DNA from: Acidovorax sp. sic0104
Lineage (GTDB): Bacteria > Pseudomonadota > Gammaproteobacteria > Burkholderiales > Burkholderiaceae_C
DNA: 64,000 nucleotides
Direction of reading: 5' to 3'
NCBI RefSeq assembly: GCF_019219095.1
Contig: NZ_JAHUWH010000011.1
Coordinates: forward strand, 110,716 to 174,715
Shown here: piece after piece, positions 32,293 through 42,088 of the stretch
Numbering within the stretch: position 1 is the first letter of the stretch
Layout: each line of letters starts with the position of its first letter
Translations under genes and position numbers: made by a program
The notes under the pieces: model-generated
Told to the model about the DNA's origin: nothing
Database searches by the model: none
What the model saw: the letters and a program-made list of their open reading frames with translations, nothing else

Positions 32293-33258
32293 TCAGGACA
32301 GGCGCTTGACGCCCGGCAGTTCGCAGGCATACACCGCGTTGCGCAACGCGGCGATCGCCTCGTAACGGGTGAAACTGCGCCGCCAGGCCAGCACCACCCG
32401 GCGCATGGGCGGCGGACCGCCGTCTTCCTCCCGGATGGGCAGGTAGCGCACATAGGTCTCGTCGCTCTTGCGGCGGCGCGACACGGTCAGCAACGCATCG
32501 CGCGGCACCGACAGACGCGGCACCAGCGTCACACCCATGCCAGCCGCCACCATGTGCTTGATGGTCTCGAGCGACGATCCCTCGAACGACTTGCGAATAC
32601 CCTCGGCATTGCTCGCAAAGCGCGCGAACTCGGGGCAAACCTCAAGCACGTGGTCGCGAAAGCAATGGCCGGAGCCGAGCAGCAGCATGGTCTCGCTCTT
32701 GAGCTCAGCCGCCGTCACCGACTTCTTGCCTGCCAGCGGGTGCGAGCTGGGCACGGCGGCCATGAAGGGCTCGTCGTAGAGCGGTGCCATCGCCAGGCCC
32801 GTATCCGGAAACGGCTCGGCCAGGATGGCGCAGTCGATCTCGCCCGTGCGCAGCATCTCCAGCAACTTCACGGTGAAGTTCTCCTGCAGCATGAGCGGCA
32901 TCTGCGGCGAGCGGCCTATGGCCTGGCGCACCAGGTCGGGCAGCAGGTAGGGGCCGATGGTGTAGATCACGCCCAGGGTCAGCGGCCCGGCCAGCGGGTC
33001 CTTGCCGCGCTTGGCGATTTCCTTGATGGCCGCAGCCTGCTCCAGAACGCTCTGCGCCTGCCGCACGATCTCCTCACCCAGCGGCGTGACCGACACCTCG
33101 CCCGCGCTGCGCTCGAAGAGCTTCACATCGAGCTCTTCTTCCAGCTTCTTGATCGCGACCGACAGCGTGGGCTGCGAGACATAGCAGGCATCGGCCGCAT
33201 GACCGAAATGCTTCTCGCGCGCGACGGCGACGATGTACTTGAGTTCGGTGAGGGTCAT
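32293..33258 (-). CDS. oxyR: Hydrogen-peroxide-sensing regulator OxyR
   Basis: 321 aa from ATG 33258 (MTLTELKYIVAVAREKHFGH). LysR-type helix-turn-helix at the amino terminus. The peroxide switch is present at Cys199 and Cys208 (SGHCFRDHVLEVC), the same numbering as in E. coli OxyR, followed by SLETIKHMVAAGMGVTLVP. Oxidation forms a disulphide that activates antioxidant genes. Adjacent to recG with a 4-bp gap, an arrangement typical of Burkholderiales. Confidence 0.96.
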   Translation of the reverse strand: MTLTELKYIVAVAREKHFGHAADACYVSQPTLSVAIKKLEEELDVKLFERSAGEVSVTPLGEEIVRQAQSVLEQAAAIKEIAKRGKDPLAGPLTLGVIYTIGPYLLPDLVRQAIGRSPQMPLMLQENFTVKLLEMLRTGEIDCAILAEPFPDTGLAMAPLYDEPFMAAVPSSHPLAGKKSVTAAELKSETMLLLGSGHCFRDHVLEVCPEFARFASNAEGIRKSFEGSSLETIKHMVAAGMGVTLVPRLSVPRDALLTVSRRRKSDETYVRYLPIREEDGGPPPMRRVVLAWRRSFTRYEAIAALRNAVYACELPGVKRLS

Positions 33259-33262
33259 GGTG

Positions 33263-35425
33263 TCAAGCCTTGAGATAGTCCGATTTTCCACCCAACCAGC
33301 GCGCCACATGCCGCGCCGCCAATTCAGGGTGGTGGTCCAGCATCACCGGAGCCAGCTCGCGCGCCCACTCCAGCAGCATGGAGTCCGTGGCCAGGTCGGC
33401 AAAGCGCAGCAGCGCGTCGCCCGACTGGCGCGCGCCCAAAAATTCGCCGGGGCCACGGATCTCCAGGTCGCGGCGGGCGATCTCGAAGCCGTCGTTGGTC
33501 TCGGCCAAGGCGCGCAGGCGCTCCTTGGCGGTCTCGCCAACGCGGCCGCTGTCATTGGTGGCATACAGCAGCACGCAGGCCGACGCCGCCGCGCCGCGGC
33601 CCACGCGGCCACGCAGCTGGTGCAGCTGCGACAGGCCGAAGCGCTCCGCATGCTCGATGACCATGAGGGACGCATTGGGCACATCCACACCTACCTCGAT
33701 CACCGTGGTGCTGACCAGCACACCCATCTGGCCGCTGGTAAAGAGCGCCATCACCGCCTTCTTCTCGGCCGTGGGCATGCGCGAGTGCAGCAGGCCCACC
33801 ATGCACCCCGGCAAGGCCTCGCTCAGGTCGGCGTGGGTGGCGGTGGCGTTGGAGAGGTCCAGCGCCTCGCTCTCTTCAATGAGCGGACACACCCAGTACA
33901 CCTGCCGGCCCGCCTGCACCTGCGCGCCGATGCGCTCGATCACCTCGTCCTTGCGGCTGTCGGCGATCAGCTTGGTGACGATGGGCGTGCGCCCCGGAGG
34001 CAGCTCGTCGATCACCGAGACGTCGAGGTCGGCGTAGTAGCTCATCGCCAGTGTGCGTGGAATCGGGGTCGCGCTCATCATCAGCATGTGCGGCTCCATG
34101 CCGTGCTCGGCCAGTTTTTGCCGCAGCGCCAGCCGCTGCGCGACGCCGAAGCGGTGCTGCTCGTCGATGATGGCCAGCGCCAGGTTCTTGAACCGCACCT
34201 GTTCCTGGATCACGGCGTGTGTGCCCACCACCAGCGCCGCCTCGCCGGTCTCGACCAGTGCCAGCATGGCGGCGCGGTCTTTCTTCTTCTGCCCCCCCAC
34301 CAGCCACGCCACCTTGCGGCCGCGTGCGGCCAGCAGGGGTTCGAGCCAGCCGATCATCTTGGCGAAGTGCTGCTCGGCCAGGATTTCGGTGGGAGCCATC
34401 AGGGCGCACTGCCAGCCCGCATCCATGGCCAGGCAGGCCGCGAGGGCCGACACCACCGTCTTGCCCGACCCCACGTCGCCCTGCAGCAGCCGGTGCATGG
34501 GCACCTGGCGCGCCAGGTCGGCCGCGATTTCCTCGCCCACGCGGCGCTGCGCGGCGGTCAGGCCGAAGGGCAGCACGGCCATGAGCTGCTCGTGCAGCGG
34601 CAGCGCGCCGTCCCTGGACCGGGGCACGCGCAGCACCGGCGCGCGCAGCATGTCCCGCGCGCGCCGCGACTGCTGCTGCGACAGTTGCTGGGCCAGCAGC
34701 TCCTCGGCCTTGAGGCGCTGCCACGCGGGGTGGCTGTGGTCTTCGAGCGTGGACAGCGCCACATCCGGCGTGGGGTGGTGCAAAAAAGTGAGCGCCTCGC
34801 GCAAGCTGAACAAGCGCGGGAGGCCGTTTTGACTCATAAAACGCGCATATGGCGGCTCGGTGCCGGGCGGCAGCGTGTCCGACAGGTCCACGCGCGCCAG
34901 CGCGCCCACCACGGCACGGCGCAGGTAGGGCTGCGGCAGGCCGGCAGTGGTCGGGTAGACCGGCGTGAGCGCGGCGGGCAGCTCGCCGCCCGCCAGGCGG
35001 AACGCCGGGTGCAGCATCTGCCGGCCCCAGAAACCGCCCTTGACCTCCCCCCGGATGCGCAGGCGCGCGCCCACGGCCAGGGTCTTCTGGTGCGATGGGT
35101 AGAAGCTGAAGAAGCGCAGCTCGCAATTGCCGGTGTCGTCCTCGACCCGCACGACCAGCTGGCGGCGCGGGCGCAGCTGGATCTCGCTGGCGGTCACCGT
35201 GGCTTCGATCTGCACCATCTGGCCGTCGCGTGCGTTGGCCAGCGGGACGATGCGGGTTTCATCCTCATAGCGCAGCGGCAGGTGCAGCGCCAGATCGATG
35301 TCGCGCTTCAGGCCCAGCTTCTGCAGTGCTTTCTGCGCGACCGATGCGCCGCCCTTCGCGCCGCCAGGGGAGCTTGCGCCCGGCTTTTTGGCACTAGGGG
35401 AAACTCTGGGGGCGGCGGCGGGCAT
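33263..35425 (-). CDS. recG: ATP-dependent DNA helicase RecG
   Basis: 720 aa from ATG 35425 (MPAAAPRVSPSAKKPG). A TTG eight codons upstream also fits the frame. Amino-terminal OB wedge domain, then helicase lobes: Walker A GDVGSGKTVVSALAACLAM, DEQHRFGV as the DExH box, and HSRMPTAEKKAVMALF plus QLHQLRGRVGRG in lobe two. RecG remodels stalled forks and branched recombination intermediates. The first 25 residues are low complexity. It is probably co-transcribed with oxyR. Confidence 0.97.
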   Translation of the reverse strand: MPAAAPRVSPSAKKPGASSPGGAKGGASVAQKALQKLGLKRDIDLALHLPLRYEDETRIVPLANARDGQMVQIEATVTASEIQLRPRRQLVVRVEDDTGNCELRFFSFYPSHQKTLAVGARLRIRGEVKGGFWGRQMLHPAFRLAGGELPAALTPVYPTTAGLPQPYLRRAVVGALARVDLSDTLPPGTEPPYARFMSQNGLPRLFSLREALTFLHHPTPDVALSTLEDHSHPAWQRLKAEELLAQQLSQQQSRRARDMLRAPVLRVPRSRDGALPLHEQLMAVLPFGLTAAQRRVGEEIAADLARQVPMHRLLQGDVGSGKTVVSALAACLAMDAGWQCALMAPTEILAEQHFAKMIGWLEPLLAARGRKVAWLVGGQKKKDRAAMLALVETGEAALVVGTHAVIQEQVRFKNLALAIIDEQHRFGVAQRLALRQKLAEHGMEPHMLMMSATPIPRTLAMSYYADLDVSVIDELPPGRTPIVTKLIADSRKDEVIERIGAQVQAGRQVYWVCPLIEESEALDLSNATATHADLSEALPGCMVGLLHSRMPTAEKKAVMALFTSGQMGVLVSTTVIEVGVDVPNASLMVIEHAERFGLSQLHQLRGRVGRGAAASACVLLYATNDSGRVGETAKERLRALAETNDGFEIARRDLEIRGPGEFLGARQSGDALLRFADLATDSMLLEWARELAPVMLDHHPELAARHVARWLGGKSDYLKA

Positions 35426-35522
35426 GAACGGCGATTCGGGGATCAACAAAATGGAGCAAAAAGGCTACCATGGTTAACGCCATCCCCAGCCTCAGGCTGC
35501 GCTTTTCCCCAGGCTCCAGGCC

Positions 35523-36803
35523 ATGCTCAAACGCATTCAAATCCAACACCTCACCCTGGGCATGTACCTGCACGAGTTCTGCGGCTCGTGGATGGAGCAC
35601 CCCTTCTGGCGCGCCAAGTTCCTGCTCAAGGACCCCAAGGACCTCGCCCGCATCCAGTCCACCGCGATCCACGAGTGCTGGATCGACACCGACAAGGGCC
35701 TGGACGTGGCCCCCGGCACCTCCTCGGTCTCGCGCGAGGAGGTCGATGCCCAGATCGAGACGGACTTCAGCCGCCTGGAGGACCTGCCCCCCATCAAGGT
35801 CACCCTGCCGCCACCGCCGCCGCCGCCCAAGCGCGACCGCGCTCCGGCGGACATGAAAAGCGAGCTCAAGCGCGCGGCCGCCATCTGCGTGGAGTCCAAG
35901 CAGGCTGTGGTCTCGATGTTCAACGAAGCGCGCATGGGCCGCGCGGTGGACGCCGCCGGCGCGCAAAGCCTGGTCGAGGAAATCACCGACTCCGTCACAC
36001 GCAACCCCGGCGCTCTCATCAGCCTGGCGCGCCTGAAAACTGCAGACGACTACACCTACATGCACTCGGTGGCGGTGTGCGCACTGATGGTGGCGCTCGC
36101 CAAGCAGCTCAAGCTCAAGGACGAGCAGCAGCGCCTGGCGGGGATGGCGGGGCTGCTGCACGACCTTGGCAAGGCGGCGATCCCGCTGGCGGTGCTCAAC
36201 AAGCCGGGCAAGCTGACCGACCAGGAGTTCACCGTGGTGCGCAGCCACCCCGTGGAGGGCTACCACATGCTCAAGGAAGGCGCGGGCGTGCCCGAAGCGG
36301 TCATGGATGCGTGCCTGCACCACCACGAGAAGGTGGACGGCTCGGGCTACCCGGACAAGCTCAAGGGCGAGGGCATCAGCGTGATCGCGCGCATGACGGC
36401 CATCTGCGACGTGTACGACGCCGTAACGTCCGACCGGCCGTACAAGCGTGGCTGGGACCCGGCGGAGTCGCTCAGGCGCATGGCGGAGTGGACGAGCGAC
36501 CATTTCGATGCGCGCATCTTCCAGGCGTTCGTGAAAAGCATTGGCATCTACCCGGTGGGCTCGCTGGTGCGGCTGACCTCGGGACGCATCGGGGTGGTGA
36601 CGGAGCAGGTGCCGGCGGCGCTGACGATGCCGATGGTGAAGGTGTTCTTCTCGACGAAGTCGGATTTGCGGATACCTCCGGAGCTGGTGGACCTGGCGGC
36701 GCCGGGGTGCAGCGAGAAGATCGTGGCGCGCGAGGACCCGGACAAGTGGAGGTTTCCAGACCTCAACGAGCTGTGGTCCGGGTTCACCGACAAGGCATGG
36801 TGA
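35523..36803 (+). CDS. HD-GYP domain phosphodiesterase with amino-terminal DUF3391
   Basis: 426 aa. DUF3391-like start (MLKRIQIQHLTLGMYLHEF), a proline run near residue 100, then the HD-GYP domain: HSVAVCALM, HDLGK near residue 217 and HHHEKVDGSGYP near residue 263. HD-GYP enzymes with these residues hydrolyse cyclic di-GMP. The C-terminal 80 residues (GSLVRLTSGRIGVV onward) form a small beta-rich module shared with the paralogue at 43048. Divergent from recG. Confidence 0.93.
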   Translation: MLKRIQIQHLTLGMYLHEFCGSWMEHPFWRAKFLLKDPKDLARIQSTAIHECWIDTDKGLDVAPGTSSVSREEVDAQIETDFSRLEDLPPIKVTLPPPPPPPKRDRAPADMKSELKRAAAICVESKQAVVSMFNEARMGRAVDAAGAQSLVEEITDSVTRNPGALISLARLKTADDYTYMHSVAVCALMVALAKQLKLKDEQQRLAGMAGLLHDLGKAAIPLAVLNKPGKLTDQEFTVVRSHPVEGYHMLKEGAGVPEAVMDACLHHHEKVDGSGYPDKLKGEGISVIARMTAICDVYDAVTSDRPYKRGWDPAESLRRMAEWTSDHFDARIFQAFVKSIGIYPVGSLVRLTSGRIGVVTEQVPAALTMPMVKVFFSTKSDLRIPPELVDLAAPGCSEKIVAREDPDKWRFPDLNELWSGFTDKAW

Positions 36804-36907
36804 TCTTGTGAGGGGCGGCCCCGCATGCCCAAGCGCGTGGGACAATCACGCCATCCTTCCCTGACTTTCGCCTTTCTTGGCACGGGCCCGTCCGGCCCTC
36901 AAGCACC

Positions 36908-38041
36908 ATGACCGACCTTTCTTCGGGCGCGCAGCGCGCCCACACTCTGAGCGACTTCGACTTCTCGCTGCCCCCCGAACTCATCGCCCAGCACCCCGCC
37001 GCAGAGCGCAGCGCATCGCGCCTGCTCGACGGGCGCGCCATCGAACCCGCCGACCGCATCTTCCGCGACCTGCCCGGCCTGCTGCGCGCGGGCGACCTGC
37101 TCGTGTTCAACGACACGCGCGTGGTCAAGGCGCGTATCTTTGGCGAGAAGGCCAGCGGCGGCAAGCTCGAGCTGTTGATCGAGCGCGTGCTGCCCGCCGA
37201 GGCTGCCACCGGTGGGGCAGCCAACGAAGTCGTCGCCCACATGAAGGTCAGCAAGAAGCCCCTGCCCGGCAGCACCGTTCACATGGCCGGCGGGCGCGAC
37301 GGCGGCGGCTTCGACGCCACGCTGCTGTCGCGCTGGCCGAACGAGGACGGCCCGCTGTTTCGCTTCGCGCTGCACGGCCCCGCGGGCGAATCGCCCTGGG
37401 AGCTGATGGAGCGCCACGGCCACCTGCCGCTGCCGCCCTACATCGAGCGCCAGCAGAACGCAGGCCACGACCCGGACGAGGCCGAGGACACCCAGCGCTA
37501 CCAGACCGTGTTCGCGCGCAATCCCGGCGCCGTGGCCGCTCCCACGGCGGCGCTGCACTTCGACGAAGGCGTGCTGGCCGGCCTTGCTGCGCGCGGCATC
37601 GAGCGCGCCAGCGTCACGCTGCACGTGGGCGCTGGCACCTTCCAGCCCGTGAAGACCGAGAAACTGTCCGAACACCAGATGCACAGCGAGTGGTACGAAG
37701 TGCCGCTGGCCACGCTGGCAGCCCTGGAGCGCTGCCGCCAGCGCGGGGGTCGCGTGGTGGCCGTGGGCACGACCACGGTGCGCACGCTCGAATCGTGGGC
37801 CCGCTCGGGCCAGGCGTCGGGCGACACCAGCATCTTCATCACGCCCGGGTTTGGGTTCAAGGTGGTGGACGTGCTGATCACCAACTTCCACCTGCCCAAG
37901 AGCACGCTGATGATGCTGGTGAGCGCATTCGCAGGCTACGCGCATGTGATGGGCCTGTACCGCCACGCCATCGCGCAGAAGTACCGCTTCTTCAGCTATG
38001 GCGACGCGATGCTGCTGGAGCGCACGCGCAGCACGCCGTGA
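36908..38041 (+). CDS. queA: S-adenosylmethionine:tRNA ribosyltransferase-isomerase
   Basis: 377 aa. [20 protein letters not shown] is the QueA amino terminus; [31 protein letters not shown] and [18 protein letters not shown] are family blocks. It transfers the ribosyl group of SAM to preQ1 in tRNA to make epoxyqueuosine. tgt, often next to it, is not in the window. The following transporter gene overlaps it by 4 bp. Confidence 0.97.
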   Translation: MTDLSSGAQRAHTLSDFDFSLPPELIAQHPAAERSASRLLDGRAIEPADRIFRDLPGLLRAGDLLVFNDTRVVKARIFGEKASGGKLELLIERVLPAEAATGGAANEVVAHMKVSKKPLPGSTVHMAGGRDGGGFDATLLSRWPNEDGPLFRFALHGPAGESPWELMERHGHLPLPPYIERQQNAGHDPDEAEDTQRYQTVFARNPGAVAAPTAALHFDEGVLAGLAARGIERASVTLHVGAGTFQPVKTEKLSEHQMHSEWYEVPLATLAALERCRQRGGRVVAVGTTTVRTLESWARSGQASGDTSIFITPGFGFKVVDVLITNFHLPKSTLMMLVSAFAGYAHVMGLYRHAIAQKYRFFSYGDAMLLERTRSTP

Positions 38042-38949
38042 GCCCCGCGCCCCCGGCCACCGACCACCCGCAGGCCCGCCGCACCCGCGCGCGCTCTGCC
38101 CTGGCAGGGATTGTGCTGACCGTGGTGGCGTGCGCATGTTTCGCGCTGCTGGACACCGCCACCAAGCTGGTGAGTGTGGGCGTTCCGCTGCTGATGGCAC
38201 TGTGGATGCGCTATCTGTTCCAGTCCGTGCTGACCACGGCCTTTGTGCTCCATCGCGAGGGGTTGGCCGCACTGCGCACCACACAGCCGCGTTTTCAGGC
38301 ACTGCGCGGGGCACTGTTCACGGCCACCAGCCTGTTCGGCTTCATCAGCATCACGCACATGCCCCTGCCCGAATTCACCGCCGTGGTCGCGACCACGCCG
38401 CTGTGCGTGACCGTGGTGGCCGCACTGTGGCTCCACCAGCGCGTGAGCGGCTGGCGCTGGCTGCTGGTGGCCATGGGCCTTGCGGGCACGCTGGCGATCA
38501 TCCGCCCGGGCAGTGACGCATTCACCTGGGCGCTGTTGTGGCCCCTGTGCCTGCTGGCCTCGGGCACGGGCTACCAGGTCATCAGCAGCAAGATGGCCGG
38601 GCACGAAAGCCCAGCGACGACCCAGCTCTACACCAGCTGGATCTCCACGGCGCTGGTGTCGCTGGGAGTGCCCCTGGTGTGGCAGCCCATTGCCGACCCG
38701 TGGATGTGGGTGGGGATGTTCACGATGGGACTGTCAAGCGCGGTGGGCCACATGCTGCTGCTCAACGCCTATGCGCGCACGACACCGGTGACGATCGCGC
38801 CGTTTCTGTACTCGCAGATCGGCTTTGCGATGCTGGCCGGCTGGCTGGTGTATCGACACGTGCCGGACGCGTGGTCGATGGCGGGCATCGCAGCCATCGT
38901 GCTCAGCGGTGCGGCCAGCGCATGGCTGACCGTGCGCGAGGCGCGCTGA
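38038..38949 (+). CDS. DMT-superfamily (EamA) transporter
   Basis: 303 aa from GTG 38038, overlapping the queA stop (GTGA), so translation is coupled. About ten membrane helices in two EamA repeats: [20 protein letters not shown] near residue 23 and the second repeat from [20 protein letters not shown]. Such proteins export metabolites or amino acids; the substrate cannot be predicted. The open frame continues far upstream through queA, but that part is antisense-like and rejected. Confidence 0.88.
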   Translation: MSPAPPATDHPQARRTRARSALAGIVLTVVACACFALLDTATKLVSVGVPLLMALWMRYLFQSVLTTAFVLHREGLAALRTTQPRFQALRGALFTATSLFGFISITHMPLPEFTAVVATTPLCVTVVAALWLHQRVSGWRWLLVAMGLAGTLAIIRPGSDAFTWALLWPLCLLASGTGYQVISSKMAGHESPATTQLYTSWISTALVSLGVPLVWQPIADPWMWVGMFTMGLSSAVGHMLLLNAYARTTPVTIAPFLYSQIGFAMLAGWLVYRHVPDAWSMAGIAAIVLSGAASAWLTVREAR

Positions 38950-38987
38950 CCGAGCAAAGCGGCTCCCGCGCTACTGCGGAATGCCCC

Positions 38988-39030
38988 GGTAGCTATCAAT
39001 TTCAAAGCATATGACAGCGTTTCAGGCGTG
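38988..39030. repeat. Half copy of the AGCTATC palindrome family
   Basis: GGTAGCTATCAATTTCAAAGCATATGACAGCG-like segment with the core AGCTATCAAT at 38991-39000. It lies between the convergent DMT transporter and gamma-glutamyltransferase ends, the usual intergenic position for this family. Confidence 0.5.
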
Positions 39031-39044
39031 CACGCGAGCGCCTG

Positions 39045-40646
39045 TCAGAACGCCACCGCGTGCCCGTCCTTGCGCGGGTCGGACCCAGCGATGTAGTGCC
39101 CGCCCTCGCGCAGCACGAGTTGCGCGCCGCCGAAGGCGAACACGCCGTTGCCCTCTTCCACCGTGACCTCATGGCCCCGCGCGCGCAGCGCCGCCACAAC
39201 AGCGGGGTCGAACGCGGGCTCCACGGCCACGCCCTTGCCGCCCGTCACGCGCCAGCGCGGCGCGTCGGCCGCGGCCTGGGGGTTCTGCCCGTAGCGCAGC
39301 ACGCGCAGCGCCATCTGGGTGTGGCCCTGGCTCTGCATGGGGCCGCCCATCACGCCGAAGGCCATCTGCGGCGTGCCGTCAGCATGCATCGCAAACGCCG
39401 GGATGATGGTGTGCGAGGGGCGCTTGCGCGGGCCCACTTCGTTGGCGTGGCCGGGCCTGAGGTTGAAGCCGTGGCCCCGGTTCTGCAGGCTGATGCCGGT
39501 GCCCGGCACCACCACGCCCGAGCCGAAGCCCATGTAGTTGGACTGGATGAACGACACCATCATGCCGGACGCATCGGCCGCAGCCAGGTACACCGTGCCG
39601 CCCGCGCGCGGCGCGCCGTGGCCCGGGTCGCCGGCGCGCTCGGGGTCGATGAGCGCCGCGCGGCTGCGCAGGTAGTCGGCCTGCAGCAGGTCCTCTGGAG
39701 TCACCGGCATCGCGTCGATGTCGGCGTTGTACTGGTCGAGGTCGGCCAGCGCTAGCTTCATGGCCTCGATGCTCGCGTGCACCGTCTCCACGCTGTCGAG
39801 CGGGTGGGTGCCGATGCCATGCGCGTCCAGCATGCCCAGCGCCATCAGCGCGGCGATGCCCTGGCCGTTGGGCGGGATTTCGTGGATCACCGAGTCGCCG
39901 AAGCGCTGCTCGATGGTGCCCACCCAGTCGGCCTGGTGCGAGGCCAGGTCATCGAGCGTCATCGCGCCGCCGTGGGCCTGCGCATGGGCCACCATGCGCT
40001 CAGCGATGACGCCGCGGTAGAAGGCCTCGCCCTGCGTCTCGGCGATCAGCTCCAGCGTGCGGGCATGGGCCTCGCTGCGGAAGATCTCGCCCGCCTGCGG
40101 CGCACGGCCGCCGGGCAGAAAACACTCGGCAAAACCCGGCTGCGCGCCGAGCTTGGCACCGCCCAGCGCCCACAGGCGGGCGATGGTGGGCGACACGGGA
40201 AAGCCGTTCCTCGCGTAGTCGATGGCGGGCTGCGCCAGTTGTGCGAAGGGCAGCTTGCCCAGCCGCCTGGACAGTGTCACCCAGGCCGAGACGGCGCCTG
40301 GCACGGTCACCGCGTTCCACCCCGTCTCGGGGATGCCGCCCAGCTTTTCAAAATACTCCGGCGACCACGCGGCCGGCGAGCGGCCCGAGGCATTGAGGCC
40401 GTGCAGTTCCTTGCCGTCCCACACGATGGCAAACCCGTCGCTGCCGATGCCGCAGCCCGTGGGCTCGACCACGGTGAGCGCCATGGCGGCAGCGATGGCG
40501 GCATCCACCGCGTTGCCACCCGCCAGCAGCATGCGCAGCCCCGCCTGCGCGGCCAGCGGCTGCGAGGTGGAGACCACATTGCGCCCCATGACCGCGCTGC
40601 GGTGGGAGGCGTAGGGAAGGGACCAGTCGAGGGTTGGGTTATTCAT
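39045..40646 (-). CDS. ggt: Gamma-glutamyltransferase family protein
   Basis: 533 aa from ATG 40646 (MNNPTLDWSLPYASHRSAVM). Ntn-hydrolase fold: the large-subunit segment LAGGNAVDAAIAAAMALTVV is typical, and the autocleavage nucleophile should be the Thr of AGGTVYLAAADASG near residue 355. No signal peptide is apparent, so it may be a cytoplasmic GGT-like enzyme and not the periplasmic glutathione hydrolase; the substrate is uncertain. Convergent with the DMT gene. Confidence 0.85.
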   Translation of the reverse strand: MNNPTLDWSLPYASHRSAVMGRNVVSTSQPLAAQAGLRMLLAGGNAVDAAIAAAMALTVVEPTGCGIGSDGFAIVWDGKELHGLNASGRSPAAWSPEYFEKLGGIPETGWNAVTVPGAVSAWVTLSRRLGKLPFAQLAQPAIDYARNGFPVSPTIARLWALGGAKLGAQPGFAECFLPGGRAPQAGEIFRSEAHARTLELIAETQGEAFYRGVIAERMVAHAQAHGGAMTLDDLASHQADWVGTIEQRFGDSVIHEIPPNGQGIAALMALGMLDAHGIGTHPLDSVETVHASIEAMKLALADLDQYNADIDAMPVTPEDLLQADYLRSRAALIDPERAGDPGHGAPRAGGTVYLAAADASGMMVSFIQSNYMGFGSGVVVPGTGISLQNRGHGFNLRPGHANEVGPRKRPSHTIIPAFAMHADGTPQMAFGVMGGPMQSQGHTQMALRVLRYGQNPQAAADAPRWRVTGGKGVAVEPAFDPAVVAALRARGHEVTVEEGNGVFAFGGAQLVLREGGHYIAGSDPRKDGHAVAF

Positions 40647-40788
40647 GGCGTTCTGAATGGGTTGCCCACAAGGGTTCGCTGCGCGTGAAACTGGCGCGGC
40701 ACAAAGCGAGGGACGCCGGGGAAGGGCCGCCCCGCACCGAGGGTGCCGTTCACTCGGGGAGGGGACCGACGGCGGCTCCTGCCCAAGC

Positions 40789-40835
40789 CGTCCGGGCTGA
40801 GCCCGTCGAAGCCTTGCGCGGCGCTTCGACAAGCC
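40789..40835. repeat. REP-like palindrome (GCTTCGAC family)
   Basis: GTCCGGGCTGAGCCCGTCGAAGC pairs with GCTTCGACAAGC; same core as the element at 19200-19259. It lies in the 239-bp gap between the gamma-glutamyltransferase start and the Bug gene stop. Confidence 0.65.
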
Positions 40836-40885
40836 AAGCGTGCACCGTTATTTATTTCTGAAAGCAATCGGGCATCAGGGGGATG

Positions 40886-41869
40886 TCACTCAATCGTGAT
40901 TTTGTGCTGGCGAATCACCGTCGCCCAGCGGTTGCTGTCGGCCTGCACCATGGCGGCGAACTGCGCGGGCGTGCGCGGCGCTGCAGGCTCCACGCCCAGC
41001 TTGGCCAGGCTCTCGGCCACTTCGGGCGCCTGCACCGCCTTGGCAAAGGCCTTGTGCACCTTGTCGACCAGCGCGGGCGGTGCCCCGGCGGGCAGGTACA
41101 CGCCGAACCAGGTCACCGACGAATAACCGGGCAGGCCGGACTCGGCCAGCGTGGGCAGCTCGGGCGCCAGCGTGCTGCGCTTTTCGCTGGTCACGGCCAG
41201 GGCCCGCAGGCGGCCAGCCTTGGCGTGCGGCATGCCCGTAGGCAGCGAATCGAACAGCACGTGGGTCTGCCCGGCGATCAGGTCGGGAATGGCCAGCGCC
41301 GTGCCCTTGTAGGGGATGTGGGTCATCTCCACGCCGGCCTGCGCGCTGAAGGCCGCCGTGTTCAGGTGCACGATGGTGCCGTTGCCGCTGGTGGCGTAGT
41401 TGAGCTTGCCGGGATGGGCCTTGCCGTAGGCGATCAGCTCGGCCACGTTCTTGACGGGCAGGGAGTTGGTCACCAGCAGCACGCTGGGTGCGTCGGCCAC
41501 ATGGGCCACGGGCGTGAAGTCCTTGCGCGGGTCATACGCCAGGCGCGGCATCAGGTGGGGCGAGATGGCGTGCGTGCTGCTCGTGGTCAGGAGCAGCGTG
41601 TAGCCGTCCGGCGCGGCCTTGGCGGCTTCGGCCGTGCCGATGGTGCCGCCCGCGCCGGGCTTGTTGTCCACCACCATCTGCTGGCCCAGGTCGGCCGCCA
41701 CGCGCTGGGTGACCACGCGCGCAACCAGGTCGGTCGCCCCGCTGGCCGGAAACGGCACGATCACGCGCACGGGCTTGTCGGGCCACGCGGTCTGTGCCTG
41801 TGCGGCTGCGCCCCACACCATCAGCGACGCCAGGCATACGGCGCCACGGCCCCAGGAAAAAAGACGCAT
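40886..41869 (-). CDS. Bug-family (TctC-like) periplasmic binding protein
   Basis: 327 aa with a signal peptide ending in AAAQAQ near residue 26. Tripartite tricarboxylate receptor family: WPDKPVRVIVPFPASGATDL, then GAGGTIGTAEAAKAAPDGYT and TSGNGTIVHLNTAAF. It binds a small, usually carboxylate ligand in the periplasm. No TctA/TctB permease is nearby, so it is an orphan as most of this expanded Burkholderiales family. A LysR regulator is divergent, suggesting it is induced by its ligand or a product. Confidence 0.93.
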   Translation of the reverse strand: MRLFSWGRGAVCLASLMVWGAAAQAQTAWPDKPVRVIVPFPASGATDLVARVVTQRVAADLGQQMVVDNKPGAGGTIGTAEAAKAAPDGYTLLLTTSSTHAISPHLMPRLAYDPRKDFTPVAHVADAPSVLLVTNSLPVKNVAELIAYGKAHPGKLNYATSGNGTIVHLNTAAFSAQAGVEMTHIPYKGTALAIPDLIAGQTHVLFDSLPTGMPHAKAGRLRALAVTSEKRSTLAPELPTLAESGLPGYSSVTWFGVYLPAGAPPALVDKVHKAFAKAVQAPEVAESLAKLGVEPAAPRTPAQFAAMVQADSNRWATVIRQHKITIE

Positions 41870-42088
41870 ACAGATACTCCAGAAGAAAAGGAAGCTCGAA
41901 AGCCGGCACTGCGGCGCACCCCGGAGTGCGTGCAGCAGAGCGCCTTGGGCAGCGGATAGGCCATCTTAGAAACCCTGTGCGCCCGTGACCACCGCCAAAT
42001 AGGCAAGCAGCTTTGCCGCAACGGCAAACCACTTCATACTTTGCACCTTCGTCGGCAATACGTGCTCCGCTTACCCCCTCCCTGCCCC

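Noticed and set aside
33233..36811. 1192-codon plus-strand open frame
   Set aside because: It is antisense to recG and then shares a wrong frame with the HD-GYP gene; composition is the Arg/Ala/Gly/His-rich pattern of high-GC shadow frames and no domain is recognisable.
36877..38037. Amino-terminal half of a 690-codon frame ending in the DMT transporter
   Set aside because: This part overlaps queA in another frame; the transporter start is the GTG at 38038 that overlaps the queA stop.
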